Shown: positions 1 to 7,686, numbered from the stretch's first letter. The stretch is DNA of 64,000 nt from Natrinema soli (GCF_028618695.1 NZ_JAQIVI010000034.1:26843-90842), one strand, 5' to 3'. The notes: generated by a model from the letters alone, not told the origin. Made by a program: numbers and translations.

Positions 1-166
1 GGATGCTGGAAGCGGTAACTCCTTGGCCTGTACTTGCCGTTTGTCGGGTAGTTACAGAGAAAGGGTATGGGAACTTTTCTATGACACCCTGCCACGAGGT
101 AAAATGACACTAAATCGTGGGGTAACTTCGCCCGAGTCGACCAGCATCCGCACGAACGTACCGCAC

Positions 167-200
167 GTGGTGTTGTTGCTCCCTCGAGAGGGGTGGAGGG
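167..200 (+). promoter_or_regulatory. GTGGTGTT/hairpin leader, copy 1 (short spacing)
   Basis: The element begins GTGGTGTTGTTG, continues with a CCCT/AGGG hairpin (181-184 with 89-92 of the same hundred, loop CGAG) and ends in GGTGGAGGG. That G-run could act as a Shine-Dalgarno for the ATG at 209, 8 bases away. The same layout recurs at 1726, 2784, 4774, 5818, 14440, 14727, 15357, 15866 and 32368. No TATA box is visible just upstream. Confidence 0.7.
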
Positions 201-208
201 TATCACAG

Positions 209-853
209 ATGTCACGAGCAGACGAGACGGCAGCACAGCCAACGGAGACACCTGATGAAGCACAGTCCATCGGTGAGACAACGCCACTTCCACGACGGTT
301 CCTCGCAACTGCTAGCGGGCCGGTCGACCGGATCACTGACTACGGTGACGAGACGACCGAGCGTGTTCACGCCGACATCTCAATCGAGTACTCGATCGAG
401 ACGCTCGAAGAGTTCGCCACGTTCTGGAGCTTCCGCGATTACCGCAGCTGGAAGCGAGCGGCTCTCGAGGCTCTCCTCGAGAGACAGGAACCCGACGCTG
501 TGACGTACGCCGTTGACGAGGATGACCTCGAAAAGTGGGACGTCACGGTCGATGGACGTGTTGAGGCATTTGCGGGACTCGTCGAGACGATGGCTGACTA
601 CACAGGACGAGATCCTTCTTGTCGAGATGCACTCCCTCATCAGATTGCAGCTCGGATTAACGCGCTCACCGATGGTCGCCAAACGACTGACGACGTTCTC
701 ACGGAGTTCGCTGATGAGTTGCACCATGCAGAGCTGTGGGGGCTTGGAGCGCATCTTGCGCTCCTGAACGTCAGACATGCCCACCACGAGCCGATTGAAC
801 AGCAGGCCGCAACGCTTGCTCGCACTCTCAGTGACGACGGGGGTGAGGAATGA
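209..853 (+). CDS. Accessory protein of unknown function (214 aa)
   Basis: I do not recognise the family. The protein is acidic and probably cytosolic, with no signal peptide or membrane segment. The start is placed at the ATG at 209 rather than further upstream because a repeated leader ending in GGAGGG lies 8 bases before it, and the upstream codons read as non-coding. The first 45 residues are low-complexity and Thr/Glu-rich; the rest looks folded, with a Trp-containing stretch near residues 70-85 and a helical C-terminus with several His. Its stop overlaps the ATG of the next (broken) gene, so the two were probably translated together in an accessory operon running to about 2669. Confidence 0.7.
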   Translation: MSRADETAAQPTETPDEAQSIGETTPLPRRFLATASGPVDRITDYGDETTERVHADISIEYSIETLEEFATFWSFRDYRSWKRAALEALLERQEPDAVTYAVDEDDLEKWDVTVDGRVEAFAGLVETMADYTGRDPSCRDALPHQIAARINALTDGRQTTDDVLTEFADELHHAELWGLGAHLALLNVRHAHHEPIEQQAATLARTLSDDGGEE

Positions 854-1317
854 TGATCGAGCAATCGATCAAACTTGGTGACGTCTGTTTGGATCTCGCA
901 CAGGGGCGACCAGTACACGTAGTCACCGATACTGGCCAGACCGTAGCTGAGTGATCCGAGGCAAACAACTACAATCTGCTCGATAATTACGGGAACTCAC
1001 GATTCGACGCAACCAACAACGATCGCGTGTTCGATGTCGTCTACTGTTCGAGCCTGAAGTCCACACCTTCGAAAACCTATGCGTATCCGGAGTCGCGGCT
1101 TGGCCGCACCGAGAGCGAGGCAGCCGATGCTGGCCGTCAGGTCGCCGATCGAGTGGTCGTCGCTGTCCTTGAGAAGCTGTTCGAACGAGCAGCCACGGAC
1201 GACGATGGAGCCGTGACTGTCCTCGAGCGCTATGCCACCGACGTGGGATATCAGGACGAGGCCGCTGAAGCGCGTGAACTGGCTGAGGTCGACCGGATCA
1301 TCGGAGGTGAGGCGTGA
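850..1317 (+). pseudogene. Broken haloarchaeal accessory gene with in-frame TGA
   Basis: From the ATG at 850, which overlaps the previous stop, the frame reads as ordinary protein for 34 codons and meets TGA at 952-954. It then continues in the same frame to 1317 with no further stop. Both halves look coding: the first begins MIEQSIKLGDVCLDLAQG, and the second contains FDVVYCSSLKSTPSKTYAY. The residue lost is most simply Trp (TGG to TGA), giving AEWSEANNY. Re-initiation at the GTG at 1027 would yield only a C-terminal fragment. I know no function; similar proteins of this kind occur on haloarchaeal plasmids. Read as one nonsense-mutated gene. Confidence 0.7.
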
Positions 1318-1661
1318 TGGTGGCAGATCTGCTGACGTACGTCGACGAGATTGACGCACCCGAGGACACGCTCACCGAATCGCAAGTGTGGGCGCTTCGC
1401 CAGGGCGTGCAGGCGGCGATCGATCGCGGTGACGAGAGTCTCTCACTTCCATCAAGAGCACTCTCGGCTGACCGATGGCATCATTGGGGGATTGGCGTCT
1501 CCGTCTGGCTCCACGACAGCGGTGTCGTCGTCCTCCAGAAGGATAGGAACACGATTGTGGCCGATATCTCGATGCTCGAGCACGTTTCGCTGGTTCTGGC
1601 TGGCGCCCACGGAAAGGTCGGCCAAATCACACGTGTGGATCCGAGTAAAGGCGAGACGTGA
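1317..1661 (+). CDS. Accessory protein of unknown function (114 aa)
   Basis: The ATG at 1317 overlaps the stop of the preceding broken gene (TGATG), and GGAGGTGA lies just upstream, so a strong ribosome-binding site supports this start over the GTG at 1314. The product is a small soluble acidic protein. Residues 40-90 hold a Trp/His-rich segment (DRWHHWGIGVSVWLHD) followed by alternating hydrophobic residues that suggest a beta-sheet core. I recognise no catalytic motif. It is the third member of the first accessory operon. A 107-base gap with the next leader element follows it. Confidence 0.65.
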   Translation: MVADLLTYVDEIDAPEDTLTESQVWALRQGVQAAIDRGDESLSLPSRALSADRWHHWGIGVSVWLHDSGVVVLQKDRNTIVADISMLEHVSLVLAGAHGKVGQITRVDPSKGET

Positions 1662-1725
1662 GGTTCGGTTCCTTGGACTCCCTCCATCGCAGGCTCCACA
1701 GCGACCGATTCGACCGTGACAGCAC

Positions 1726-1759
1726 GTAGTGTTGTTCCACCCTTGAGAGGGGTGGAGGG
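1726..1759 (+). promoter_or_regulatory. GTGGTGTT/hairpin leader, copy 2 (short spacing)
   Basis: It starts GTAGTGTTGTT. CCACCC (1737-1742) can pair with GGGTGG (1750-1755), leaving AGGG as the nearest ribosome-binding sequence, 9 bases before the ATG at 1769. It lies between two co-directional genes with no recognisable TATA box, which argues for an RNA-level role. Confidence 0.7.
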
Positions 1760-1768
1760 TTTGAACCG

Positions 1769-2089
1769 ATGAACCAGTTCAGAACCATCGATCGAGTGGT
1801 ACAGCGATCCGAATACGACGAAACTGACACGGGCCGAAAACTGCGCTTGCGTGCGGAAGCCGAGGTGATTGCTCGTACAGAGTGGTTGGTTCCCGACGGC
1901 GGGACCGTAGCCGAGGCTACTCAGAGTGAGTCCGAGAAACCGACGTACACGCGGCATGTCGAACCGCCGGAACAGGGTGGGAAGGCGTACATCCGATGTA
2001 CGTACTGCGAACGCGAGCTGCTGGTCGAACTCGGTGGACAGGACAATCTGTCGCATGCTCCCGGCTGCCCGGAGCGTGAGTCGCGATGA
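1769..2089 (+). CDS. Small zinc-binding accessory protein (106 aa)
   Basis: The product is acidic and cytosolic. Its C-terminal third carries a probable zinc site of the form CTYC ... HAPGC (a Cys-x2-Cys pair about residue 72 and a His-x3-Cys pair about residue 96). The first 65 residues have no motif I recognise. The start is fixed by the repeated leader 9 bases upstream. The stop overlaps the next start (ATGA), so the two are translationally coupled. Zinc-ribbon proteins of this size are common in haloarchaea, and a nucleic-acid or protein-interaction role is possible but not shown. Confidence 0.7.
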   Translation: MNQFRTIDRVVQRSEYDETDTGRKLRLRAEAEVIARTEWLVPDGGTVAEATQSESEKPTYTRHVEPPEQGGKAYIRCTYCERELLVELGGQDNLSHAPGCPERESR

Positions 2090-2271
2090 GCGAGTCCACC
2101 GACAGTTGGTCTGACGAGAGGATGCAAGCCGAACTCGAAGCAGTGCTGACCGATCTGCAAACGCTCGAGGAGCACCTAGCCGACCCGTTGACTCTCTCAG
2201 GTGCGATCACTGAACTCGAGACGACGATCACCATGTACGAGCAGACGGACATGGGGCCTGATGATGCCTGA
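2086..2271 (+). CDS. Small coupled acidic protein (61 aa)
   Basis: This 61-residue protein starts at an ATGA overlap with the upstream zinc-binding gene and ends beyond the ATG of the next zinc-finger gene, so the three are tightly packed. It is Glu/Leu-rich with a heptad-like pattern (residues 13-50), consistent with a short helical hairpin or coiled coil. No known domain was seen. Its place inside the operon suggests it acts with its neighbours, but no function can be read from the sequence. Confidence 0.6.
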   Translation: MSESTDSWSDERMQAELEAVLTDLQTLEEHLADPLTLSGAITELETTITMYEQTDMGPDDA

Positions 2272-2425
2272 GTGTTCGAACTGTGGCGCGCACGTCACAG
2301 AACAGTACAAGCGGGTATTTGCGGACAACACCGGAACGCTCCACGCTTGTCCGAACTGTCGATCCCAGTGCGAGCGATATCATGGAGCAGGGGCTGGCCT
2401 AGCGGAGGTGGATAATGGCAACTAA
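2264..2425 (+). CDS. Small double-CxxC zinc finger protein (53 aa)
   Basis: The peptide begins MPECSNCGAHV and ends with a CPNC pair. Cys4, Cys7, Cys29 and Cys32 form a four-cysteine zinc ribbon. This arrangement, with the segment YKRVFADN between the pairs, matches the very common haloarchaeal small zinc-finger family of the DUF7563 type (recognised by eye). It overlaps the previous gene by 8 bases. Two adjacent ATGs (2261 and 2264) are possible starts; the second gives the usual family N-terminus. These proteins are thought to bind nucleic acid or partner proteins; the target here is unknown. Confidence 0.7.
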   Translation: MPECSNCGAHVTEQYKRVFADNTGTLHACPNCRSQCERYHGAGAGLAEVDNGN

Positions 2426-2669
2426 GCAACTTGAATACGAGTAGTCGGAAACGCCGCCGAGCATTGCAATTATCGAAGCGATCGCGAGTCTCGAAAACTG
2501 CCCGTCAACAGAGCTGGGACCAACCCACGGGATCGTCCTGTCCGACACAATCGACACTGAGGCGCTCGATCGACTCGTCACAACCGGCGAATCGGTGTCG
2601 GTCGCGTTCTCGGTCGGTGAGTATGACATCAAACTCACCGAGAAGATGCTGCTCGTTCGCGCCACCTGA
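2415..2669 (+). pseudogene. HalOD1-domain protein with early TAG stop
   Basis: From the ATG at 2415, which overlaps the zinc-finger gene, nine codons are followed by TAG at 2442-2444. The same frame then runs to 2669 and reads as a HalOD1 output domain: PPSIAIIEAIASLE, then a conserved-looking IDTEALDRL, then a final beta-hairpin. HalOD1 is a small haloarchaeal output domain often found alone or behind sensor domains. No alternative ATG exists downstream of the stop before the domain begins, so the gene is probably dead unless a non-standard start is used. Confidence 0.65.
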
Positions 2670-2783
2670 GACACGAACGCTCGATCAGCAGTGCAGTGAG
2701 TCGTGCGAACTGTAGACTCTGTCTTAGTCTCGATTGTACCATTTGGGTTCTCTGTAGCCCTCTGCGTTTCCGACGCGATCGAC

Positions 2784-2834
2784 GTGGTGTTGCTTACCCC
2801 CTCAGAGGGGTGGAGGGCGCGTTACAAGCTCTCC
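2784..2834 (+). promoter_or_regulatory. GTGGTGTT/two-hairpin leader, copy 3 (long spacing)
   Basis: GTGGTGTTGCTT is followed by hairpin 1 (ACCCC at 2796-2800 with GGGGT at 2807-2811). The G-run GGAGGGC (2812-2818) can instead pair with GCTCTCC (2828-2834), forming hairpin 2 and burying the ribosome-binding-like sequence. The next ATG is at 2848, 30 bases after the G-run. Confidence 0.65.
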
Positions 2835-2847
2835 AAGACTGATCATC

Positions 2848-3196
2848 ATGCCACTCCTAGACGTATACGAACACACATTTGACGAAGACGTCCCCCTCTC
2901 TCGACAACCACCCGTCGGAGACGGGGACAGCGAGGAACAGATACTGCCCTACGACCGCCACAACGCAGACAGCAACGCCGGGGAAGGCCGATCCTCACCA
3001 TTATGACGAACGGCTCGGCTGGCACGAACAGACGATGTCTCGGCAGGACGTCCGTGATGAACTGATTAACCGGCTCGCACGACCTGCATCACTGACGACG
3101 AATCAGAGTCATGCTGTTCCTATTGAGAAACTTGATACGTTCAGGGTGAAGCCAACGCGGGAACTACGAACAGGTCGTCGGACCGGCGAGAGGTAA
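2848..3196 (+). pseudogene. Frameshifted accessory gene
   Basis: The ATG at 2848 opens a 52-codon frame ending at 3006 (MPLLDVYEHTFDEDVPLSRQ and onward). The protein-like continuation, HYDERLGWHEQTMSRQDV, lies in another frame that stays open to 3196. The two halves join naturally at about 2990-3000 if one base is gained or lost there. The intact product would be about 115 residues, with no motif I recognise. A two-hairpin leader precedes it. It could also be two overlapping small genes, but neither half has its own credible start for the second part. Confidence 0.5.
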
Positions 3197-3267
3197 CTGC
3201 CAGTCGTCGGTACTCCAGTTTGTTGGTGAGCACTGATGTCAAAATAGCCGGCGGTAGTCTGAAGTAC

Positions 3268-3990
3268 ATGGACTTCGAACAAACGACTATGACTGCTGAT
3301 GATCGAATTCGTCCTGATGGCGGGATCGATGCGTTAGATCCCCCACCGACAGACATCATGGATGAAGAGACGCTCGATCCGGCAGCGCTTGCCCAGAACG
3401 CGCCGAAGCTCGAGACGGTCGTGCAGCTACTTAATCAGCCAGCGCTCGCTCGTGTGTACGTCTACGTCTGCTATTGGGGGCCCGTTTCGCCACCGGAGAT
3501 TATGGACGGTCTCGAGCTATCGAAATCGACGACCTATGAGTACGTCGACCAGCTCGTCGACCTCGGTCTCGTCGATCGAGATGACTCGACACGTCCCCAG
3601 CAGCTGACGGCCGATCCGATCATCATCATCGAGCAGTACGTCCCCATCGTCATCACGCCGACGGTCCTGCACGCACTTGCACTCCAGGAAGTTGACGAGG
3701 ACGTCGAGTATTTCATGGACCGCTACGGTGCTGGCAAACTCGTCGCTGCGCTGCGAGGTGCAGGGCTGCACTTTGCTGGGAAGACCACCCAACGAATGGT
3801 CGCGACCGATATCGACGTTCGCGACACCGAAGCGATGATGATCATCTACGCGCTCGAGCCAGCGCTAACTGTTGGCCGAACGCATGATCCGTTCTTCGAG
3901 CATCTATTTCCGGACGTCCATGATCAGATGGATCTTCCTTCCCTTGATGAGGTAGACGGTGCCCCGACAGAGTCGGACTCCCCCGAATGA
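3268..3990 (+). CDS. HTH transcriptional regulator paired with a PIN protein (240 aa)
   Basis: This is a winged-helix regulator of a haloarchaeal family (DUF7437-like, recognised by eye). The helix-turn-helix lies about residues 70-105, with LSKSTTYEYVDQLVDLGLV as recognition helix and wing. The C-terminal half, residues 115-225, probably senses or dimerises. Starts at 3268 or 3289 (MTADD) are both possible; 3268 was chosen because the frame reads as coding from there. The next gene, a PIN-domain protein, follows after 9 bases in the same direction. The layout resembles a toxin-antitoxin operon in which the DNA-binding partner represses the pair, but it is larger than a typical VapB antitoxin. 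Confidence 0.75.
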   Translation: MDFEQTTMTADDRIRPDGGIDALDPPPTDIMDEETLDPAALAQNAPKLETVVQLLNQPALARVYVYVCYWGPVSPPEIMDGLELSKSTTYEYVDQLVDLGLVDRDDSTRPQQLTADPIIIIEQYVPIVITPTVLHALALQEVDEDVEYFMDRYGAGKLVAALRGAGLHFAGKTTQRMVATDIDVRDTEAMMIIYALEPALTVGRTHDPFFEHLFPDVHDQMDLPSLDEVDGAPTESDSPE

Positions 3991-3999
3991 GGTCGTTGA

Positions 4000-4530
4000 A
4001 TGAGCCGAGGTAATCCACTCTCTTCCGAACAGGACGTCTTCGTCGATGCAAACATCTTCTTTGCCATCGGACACCCATCAAACCCGAGATACACACGGTT
4101 TCGGAGCGCTGTCCGGAACGCTGATGCCGTGTGCAAACTCCCCCGACGCGTTATTGGAGAGCTTGGCGGGTCAGAGACAGATCGTGTGCGGACGGCTCTT
4201 GATGAAGGATGGGCTGAAATCATCGATGCTCCCTCACCGACAGATGGTGATGCGGTCGCAGCAAGCGATATCGCCACGAGAACGATCGCGAACGAAACCG
4301 GCAAGCCTGAACACGAGGTCGAAAAGACGGATGCGATTCTCGCAGGGCTGGCTATCCAGTACGTCAGAGATCGCTCGACAGAGCGCGTGGTCGTACTGAC
4401 CGATGATAAGCCAGCTCGAAAAGGGATCGAAAACGCGGTCACTGCACAGGACTATACTGATGTGATCTCCGTCTACGGATTGACAGACATCATCGGAGAT
4501 GATTCCGGTGACTCGATGCGGTTAATCTGA
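4000..4530 (+). CDS. PIN-domain protein, VapC-like putative nuclease (176 aa)
   Basis: The PIN acidic residues are in place: Asp16 in DVFVDANIFF, Glu54 in IGELGG, Asp111 in KTDAILAGLA, and Asp135/136 in VLTDDKPARKG. PIN domains coordinate Mg/Mn and cut RNA, as in VapC toxins and ribosome-biogenesis nucleases. The protein is longer than a usual VapC (about 130 residues) because of an insertion around residues 60-100. It follows the HTH gene by 9 bases and is probably co-transcribed with it. Whether it is a toxin, a defence nuclease or something else cannot be decided from sequence. All key residues are present, so it should be active. Confidence 0.75.
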   Translation: MSRGNPLSSEQDVFVDANIFFAIGHPSNPRYTRFRSAVRNADAVCKLPRRVIGELGGSETDRVRTALDEGWAEIIDAPSPTDGDAVAASDIATRTIANETGKPEHEVEKTDAILAGLAIQYVRDRSTERVVVLTDDKPARKGIENAVTAQDYTDVISVYGLTDIIGDDSGDSMRLI

Positions 4531-4773
4531 GCAAAGTGAATAGATACGACTCTACTTAGGATTTGAACCGAATAGGGTTACTCGCTGCGTGGATCTCCTC
4601 AGTGCTGGTTGCTGTCTGCGAGTAAGCGTACCGCTGGGGTTCGATGTCTCGAGAAACGCCGGCCAGAGACCGATGTTAGAGCCCCACCCCTCACGTGGTG
4701 TGTCCATTGGGGAAGCTGTCTGAAATTTGGCAGCGATACTACGGACCCTCCTACTGGACTCTGGAATCAACTA
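4531..4773. other. Gap before the TFB gene, no gene seen
   Basis: There is no plausible coding frame here. A stretch near 4662-4715 has C-runs followed by GTGGTGTGT and GGGG, resembling a scrambled leader element. The recognisable leader begins at 4774. Confidence 0.5.
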
Positions 4774-4806
4774 GTGGTGTTTATCGCCCCAGAAGCAGTG
4801 AAGGGG
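4774..4806 (+). promoter_or_regulatory. GTGGTGTT/hairpin leader, copy 4 (long spacing)
   Basis: GTGGTGTTTATCGCCCC pairs through its C-run with GGGG at 4803-4806. The same G-run (AAGGGG) can also pair with CCTCTT just downstream. The TFB start codon at 4836 lies 29 bases after the G-run. This is the most diverged of the long-spaced copies. Confidence 0.5.
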
Positions 4807-4835
4807 CTGATCAGTTGTCCTCTTCGGAGTTATCG

Positions 4836-5765
4836 ATGGCAACGAGAGACATCTACACGACTACGTGTGACGACGGCGTTCAGACGACTCCAACTACCTG
4901 TCCAGACTGTGGCGGCAACGTTCGAAGGACTGACCACGAGAGGATCTGTGAGGACTGTGGACGTATCCTCGAGGACACCCAACTAGATCGGGGACCAGAC
5001 TGGGGTCGACATGACGAGCAGGGATCGAAGAAACGGACCGGCGCCCCGCTGACACCGACACGCCACGATCGAGGCCTCTCCACCGAGATCGGGTACACGC
5101 AAGACGGACATGGAAATGCACTCTCGAGCACGAAGCGCCGACAATTGAACCGGCTGCGTCGCGAACAATCCCGTGCCCAGTGGCAGTCGAAAGCTGAACG
5201 GAACCTCGCCTATGGGCTCGGTGAAATCCGGCGAATCGTCGCACGTCTCGGCCTCGCACAGAGTATCCGAGATCAGGCGTGTTCGCTATTCCGAACTGCC
5301 CAGTCTGAGCAGCTCTGTCGCGGACGATCGCTCGAGGCGGTGGCTGCAGCCAGTGTCTACGCAACCACTCGGTGTAACGGACTCGGACGATCACGGGCAG
5401 AAGTCGCAGCCTGTGCGCGCTGTGATCAGACGGGACTCACCAACGCCTACACCGTGATGAACGTCGAACTCGAGTTACCGACACAGCCGATTACAGCAAC
5501 AGATCGAATTCCGAGGCTTGCGACAGAACTTGAGGTCCCAGATCAGGTTCGTCGACGAGCGCTCGAGCTCGCACAGACGGCACACGAACGCGGGCTGATG
5601 ATCGGCTGCCGGCCGAGTGGCGTCGCAGCGGGCTGTCTCTATCTCGCTGCCCAGCGAGTCGGATTCTGTCTCTCTCAACAGCGGATCGCCGATATCGCAG
5701 GAACATCACCGAACACGCTCCGCAGTCGGCGAGACGAATTACTCGAGATTGAAGCCGAAGCCTGA
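4836..5765 (+). CDS. tfb: Transcription initiation factor IIB (TFB), 309 aa
   Basis: TFB bridges TBP at the TATA box to archaeal RNA polymerase. An N-terminal zinc ribbon uses Cys22/Cys25 and Cys38/Cys41 (CPDC ... CEDC). The linker (residues 45-100) carries the B-finger region, and two cyclin folds follow (about 110-205 and 210-305). The start at 4836 gives the usual short N-terminus; the open frame upstream is not TFB-like. Length is normal for the family. Haloarchaea carry many TFB paralogues, and one inside a plasmid-like accessory cluster could redirect polymerase to a subset of promoters. A copy of the repeated leader precedes it, as for other genes of the cluster. Confidence 0.9.
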   Translation: MATRDIYTTTCDDGVQTTPTTCPDCGGNVRRTDHERICEDCGRILEDTQLDRGPDWGRHDEQGSKKRTGAPLTPTRHDRGLSTEIGYTQDGHGNALSSTKRRQLNRLRREQSRAQWQSKAERNLAYGLGEIRRIVARLGLAQSIRDQACSLFRTAQSEQLCRGRSLEAVAAASVYATTRCNGLGRSRAEVAACARCDQTGLTNAYTVMNVELELPTQPITATDRIPRLATELEVPDQVRRRALELAQTAHERGLMIGCRPSGVAAGCLYLAAQRVGFCLSQQRIADIAGTSPNTLRSRRDELLEIEAEA

Positions 5766-5817
5766 CCGTCGCAACCCGGATGAGACACTTGTAACGGAGC
5801 CGCTCGAGCGCTCCCCC

Positions 5818-5871
5818 GAGTGTGTTTTTCTTCCCCCAAAGGGGTGAGGGGCGTTCCAAGAAGGAGCGTCC
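5818..5871 (+). promoter_or_regulatory. Two-hairpin leader, copy 5 (long spacing)
   Basis: The run GTGTGTTTTTCTT precedes hairpin 1 (CCCC 5833-5836 with GGGG 5841-5844, loop CAAA). Hairpin 2 pairs GGGCGTTCC (5849-5857) with GGAGCGTCC (5863-5871). The start codon of the broken ArdC-like gene is at 5885. Confidence 0.65.
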
Positions 5872-5884
5872 GTCGTCAAGAACG

Positions 5885-6822
5885 ATGACTACGAGCGACT
5901 GTTCGCAGGTGTCCTTCGATGATTCGGACACCAGACGTGACGAGATGCACAGTACGATGGAAACCTGGGTCAAAGACCTCGTTGACGAGGTTGATGATGC
6001 AGTCTCGAGCGAGCAGTTCCAGGAGTGGCTCGACGTTCAGAGTCACTTCCATGACTACTCCTACCGGAATACGTTCTAATCACTCGCCAGTGTCCGAACG
6101 CGACTCACGTTGCCGGCTATCGGACCTGGCAAAACGAGTTCGATCGGCACGTGACGGAAGGCGAGAGCGCGATCTGGATCTGGGCACCGATCATCTCAAA
6201 GCAGTGCCCCGAGTGTGAGAACTCACCGTCGTACCACGATCAAAGCGACTGCGAATACGACGAGACATCACCCGAGGAGTGGACGAAGGGACTCGTCGGC
6301 TTTCGACCAGCGCCGGTGTTCGATATTTCTCAGACAGAGGGAGAGCCACTTCCCGAACTCGAGATGGAGGCGACCGGAGAAGCTGACGAACTGGTGTCAG
6401 CACTCCTCGAGGGAGCTTCGATGCTTGAAGTGGAAGTCGAGGTCGTTTCTCCAGTGGAATGGACTCACGGAGATGCCAAAGGCGTGTGTCAGTACCGCTC
6501 TCCTGCAGAGCGGCCACTGATCGAGGTCCGCGATCGTGAGAACAGCGCCGACCTTGCCGTAACGACCGTCCACGAGTACGCCCATGCACGCTTGCACGGT
6601 GACGTCGACGACGAGACCGAACGCTCGAAACGTGAACTCGAGGCGGAAGCGGTCAGCTACATCGTCGGTCGGTATTTCGGGCTGGACACGAGTGGGTCGG
6701 CGTTCTACCTCGCTGCATGGGAGGGCGAAGAGTCGGAGGCTATCCTCAATCGACTTGAGCGGATCAGTTCGACCGCTGCGGAGATTATCGATGACGTCGA
6801 CAAGGTGATTACAGATGAGTGA
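5885..6822 (+). pseudogene. ArdC-like metallopeptidase, broken by a one-base deletion
   Basis: This is a second copy of the intact gene at 32441. Codons from 5885 read MTTSDCSQVSF and continue through DVQSHFHDYSYRNT, then hit TAA at 6077-6079. Restoring one base near 6075 recovers the continuation LITRQCPNATHVAGYRTW, and the frame then runs intact to 6822. The C-terminal part keeps a zinc-peptidase motif, HEYAH, and the downstream ELEAEAVSYIVGRYF with the third ligand. ArdC proteins combine a ssDNA-binding N-terminus with a zincin domain and protect incoming plasmid DNA from restriction. The C-terminal piece could be expressed from the ATG at 6151, but would lack the DNA-binding part. Confidence 0.8.
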
Positions 6823-6958
6823 TCGGCACCTCCTCTTCGAAATCGTCGACGCGCTCGAAACGGAGGGACTTGGTCGTGACGAGTACCAACTGCAACGAGT
6901 GATCGACGTCGAAGCACTCAAGATCAAGGGCGCACTTCGTCAGCGGACAAAGGTGTAG
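6815..6958 (+). CDS. Short HalOD1-like protein (47 aa)
   Basis: The ATG overlaps the end of the ArdC-like frame. The peptide MSDRHLLFEIVDALETEG with YQLQRVIDVEAL resembles the first helix and the central loop of a HalOD1 domain, but the last beta-hairpin is missing, so it is shorter than the usual 75-90 residues. It may be a truncated domain or a minimal variant. The intact ArdC-like copy at 32441 has no such partner. Confidence 0.45.
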   Translation: MSDRHLLFEIVDALETEGLGRDEYQLQRVIDVEALKIKGALRQRTKV

Positions 6959-7044
6959 GAGAGGCGAGTATCGGGAGAATAAGACAGGCTGTTACTCCGA
7001 TTCAACGCCAAGAAAGCCGTTTTCCCCGGCAAGAGAGGTTTGTC

Positions 7045-7600
7045 AGATTAGCTAGTCCAAGCAGTATGCGTAGCTCTGTAACCATGTTTCAACGGTTACT
7101 AGATCGATCTTTCTAAAACAGTTTTCAAACTGGGAGGTCGGCCGTCTTATCTTTTGGAAGCAACATTCGACAGCGTTCCGATTGCCATACTTTTCGTATC
7201 GAAATCGGAGCCAAGATGGTGGAGTGCAGCTTTGAGCCGCGGAGCCAAATCGCCGGGAAATACGACGTCGAAGACGCCGTGTTTCTTAATAAATTTGCGT
7301 GGAAATATCTTAGTAAGTGCGGTTATACGCATCGAATAGAGCTTAACATGGAGAAATCCGTTCGGGATCGATAGCAGCGGACAGCTAGTAGCGTTGATCG
7401 TTGAGTTGAATCACGGTTTCGTCGAGCACAACGTGATCTGGCTGTTTTCCCACTATTGGCTGTAGATCGTCTTTCTGCATCCAATTAATAACTGTCAATC
7501 TCGCCCGTTCGACACCGTACCTCTCCAAATCAGAAACAGTATTAGAAAATTATAGTTCTGATAAATAGAGCTGGATACTCAATCACATTAGCCTGCTCTC
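7045..7600 (-). mobile_element. Degenerate IS6-family transposase remnant
   Basis: The stretch matches, base for base over long segments, the better preserved remnant at 30660-31230. Shared features are the terminal block with CAGTATGCGTAGCTCTG and the reverse-strand peptide LKAALHHLG. It has several stops and frameshifts and no full catalytic triad, so it is inactive. It separates the first accessory module from the carboxylate module. Confidence 0.6.
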
Positions 7601-7686
7601 GACAGACTGAGAGGGACGGAAATGCCTCCACTACCTGAAGTAGTCCGAAGAAATATTACCGATGTGGAAAGAACAGGTGTGCCTAA

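Noticed and set aside
2415..2669. Pyrrolysine-type TAG read-through in the HalOD1 gene
   Set aside because: TAG is used as a normal stop by several genes in the window, and no pyl gene or amber-specific context was seen.
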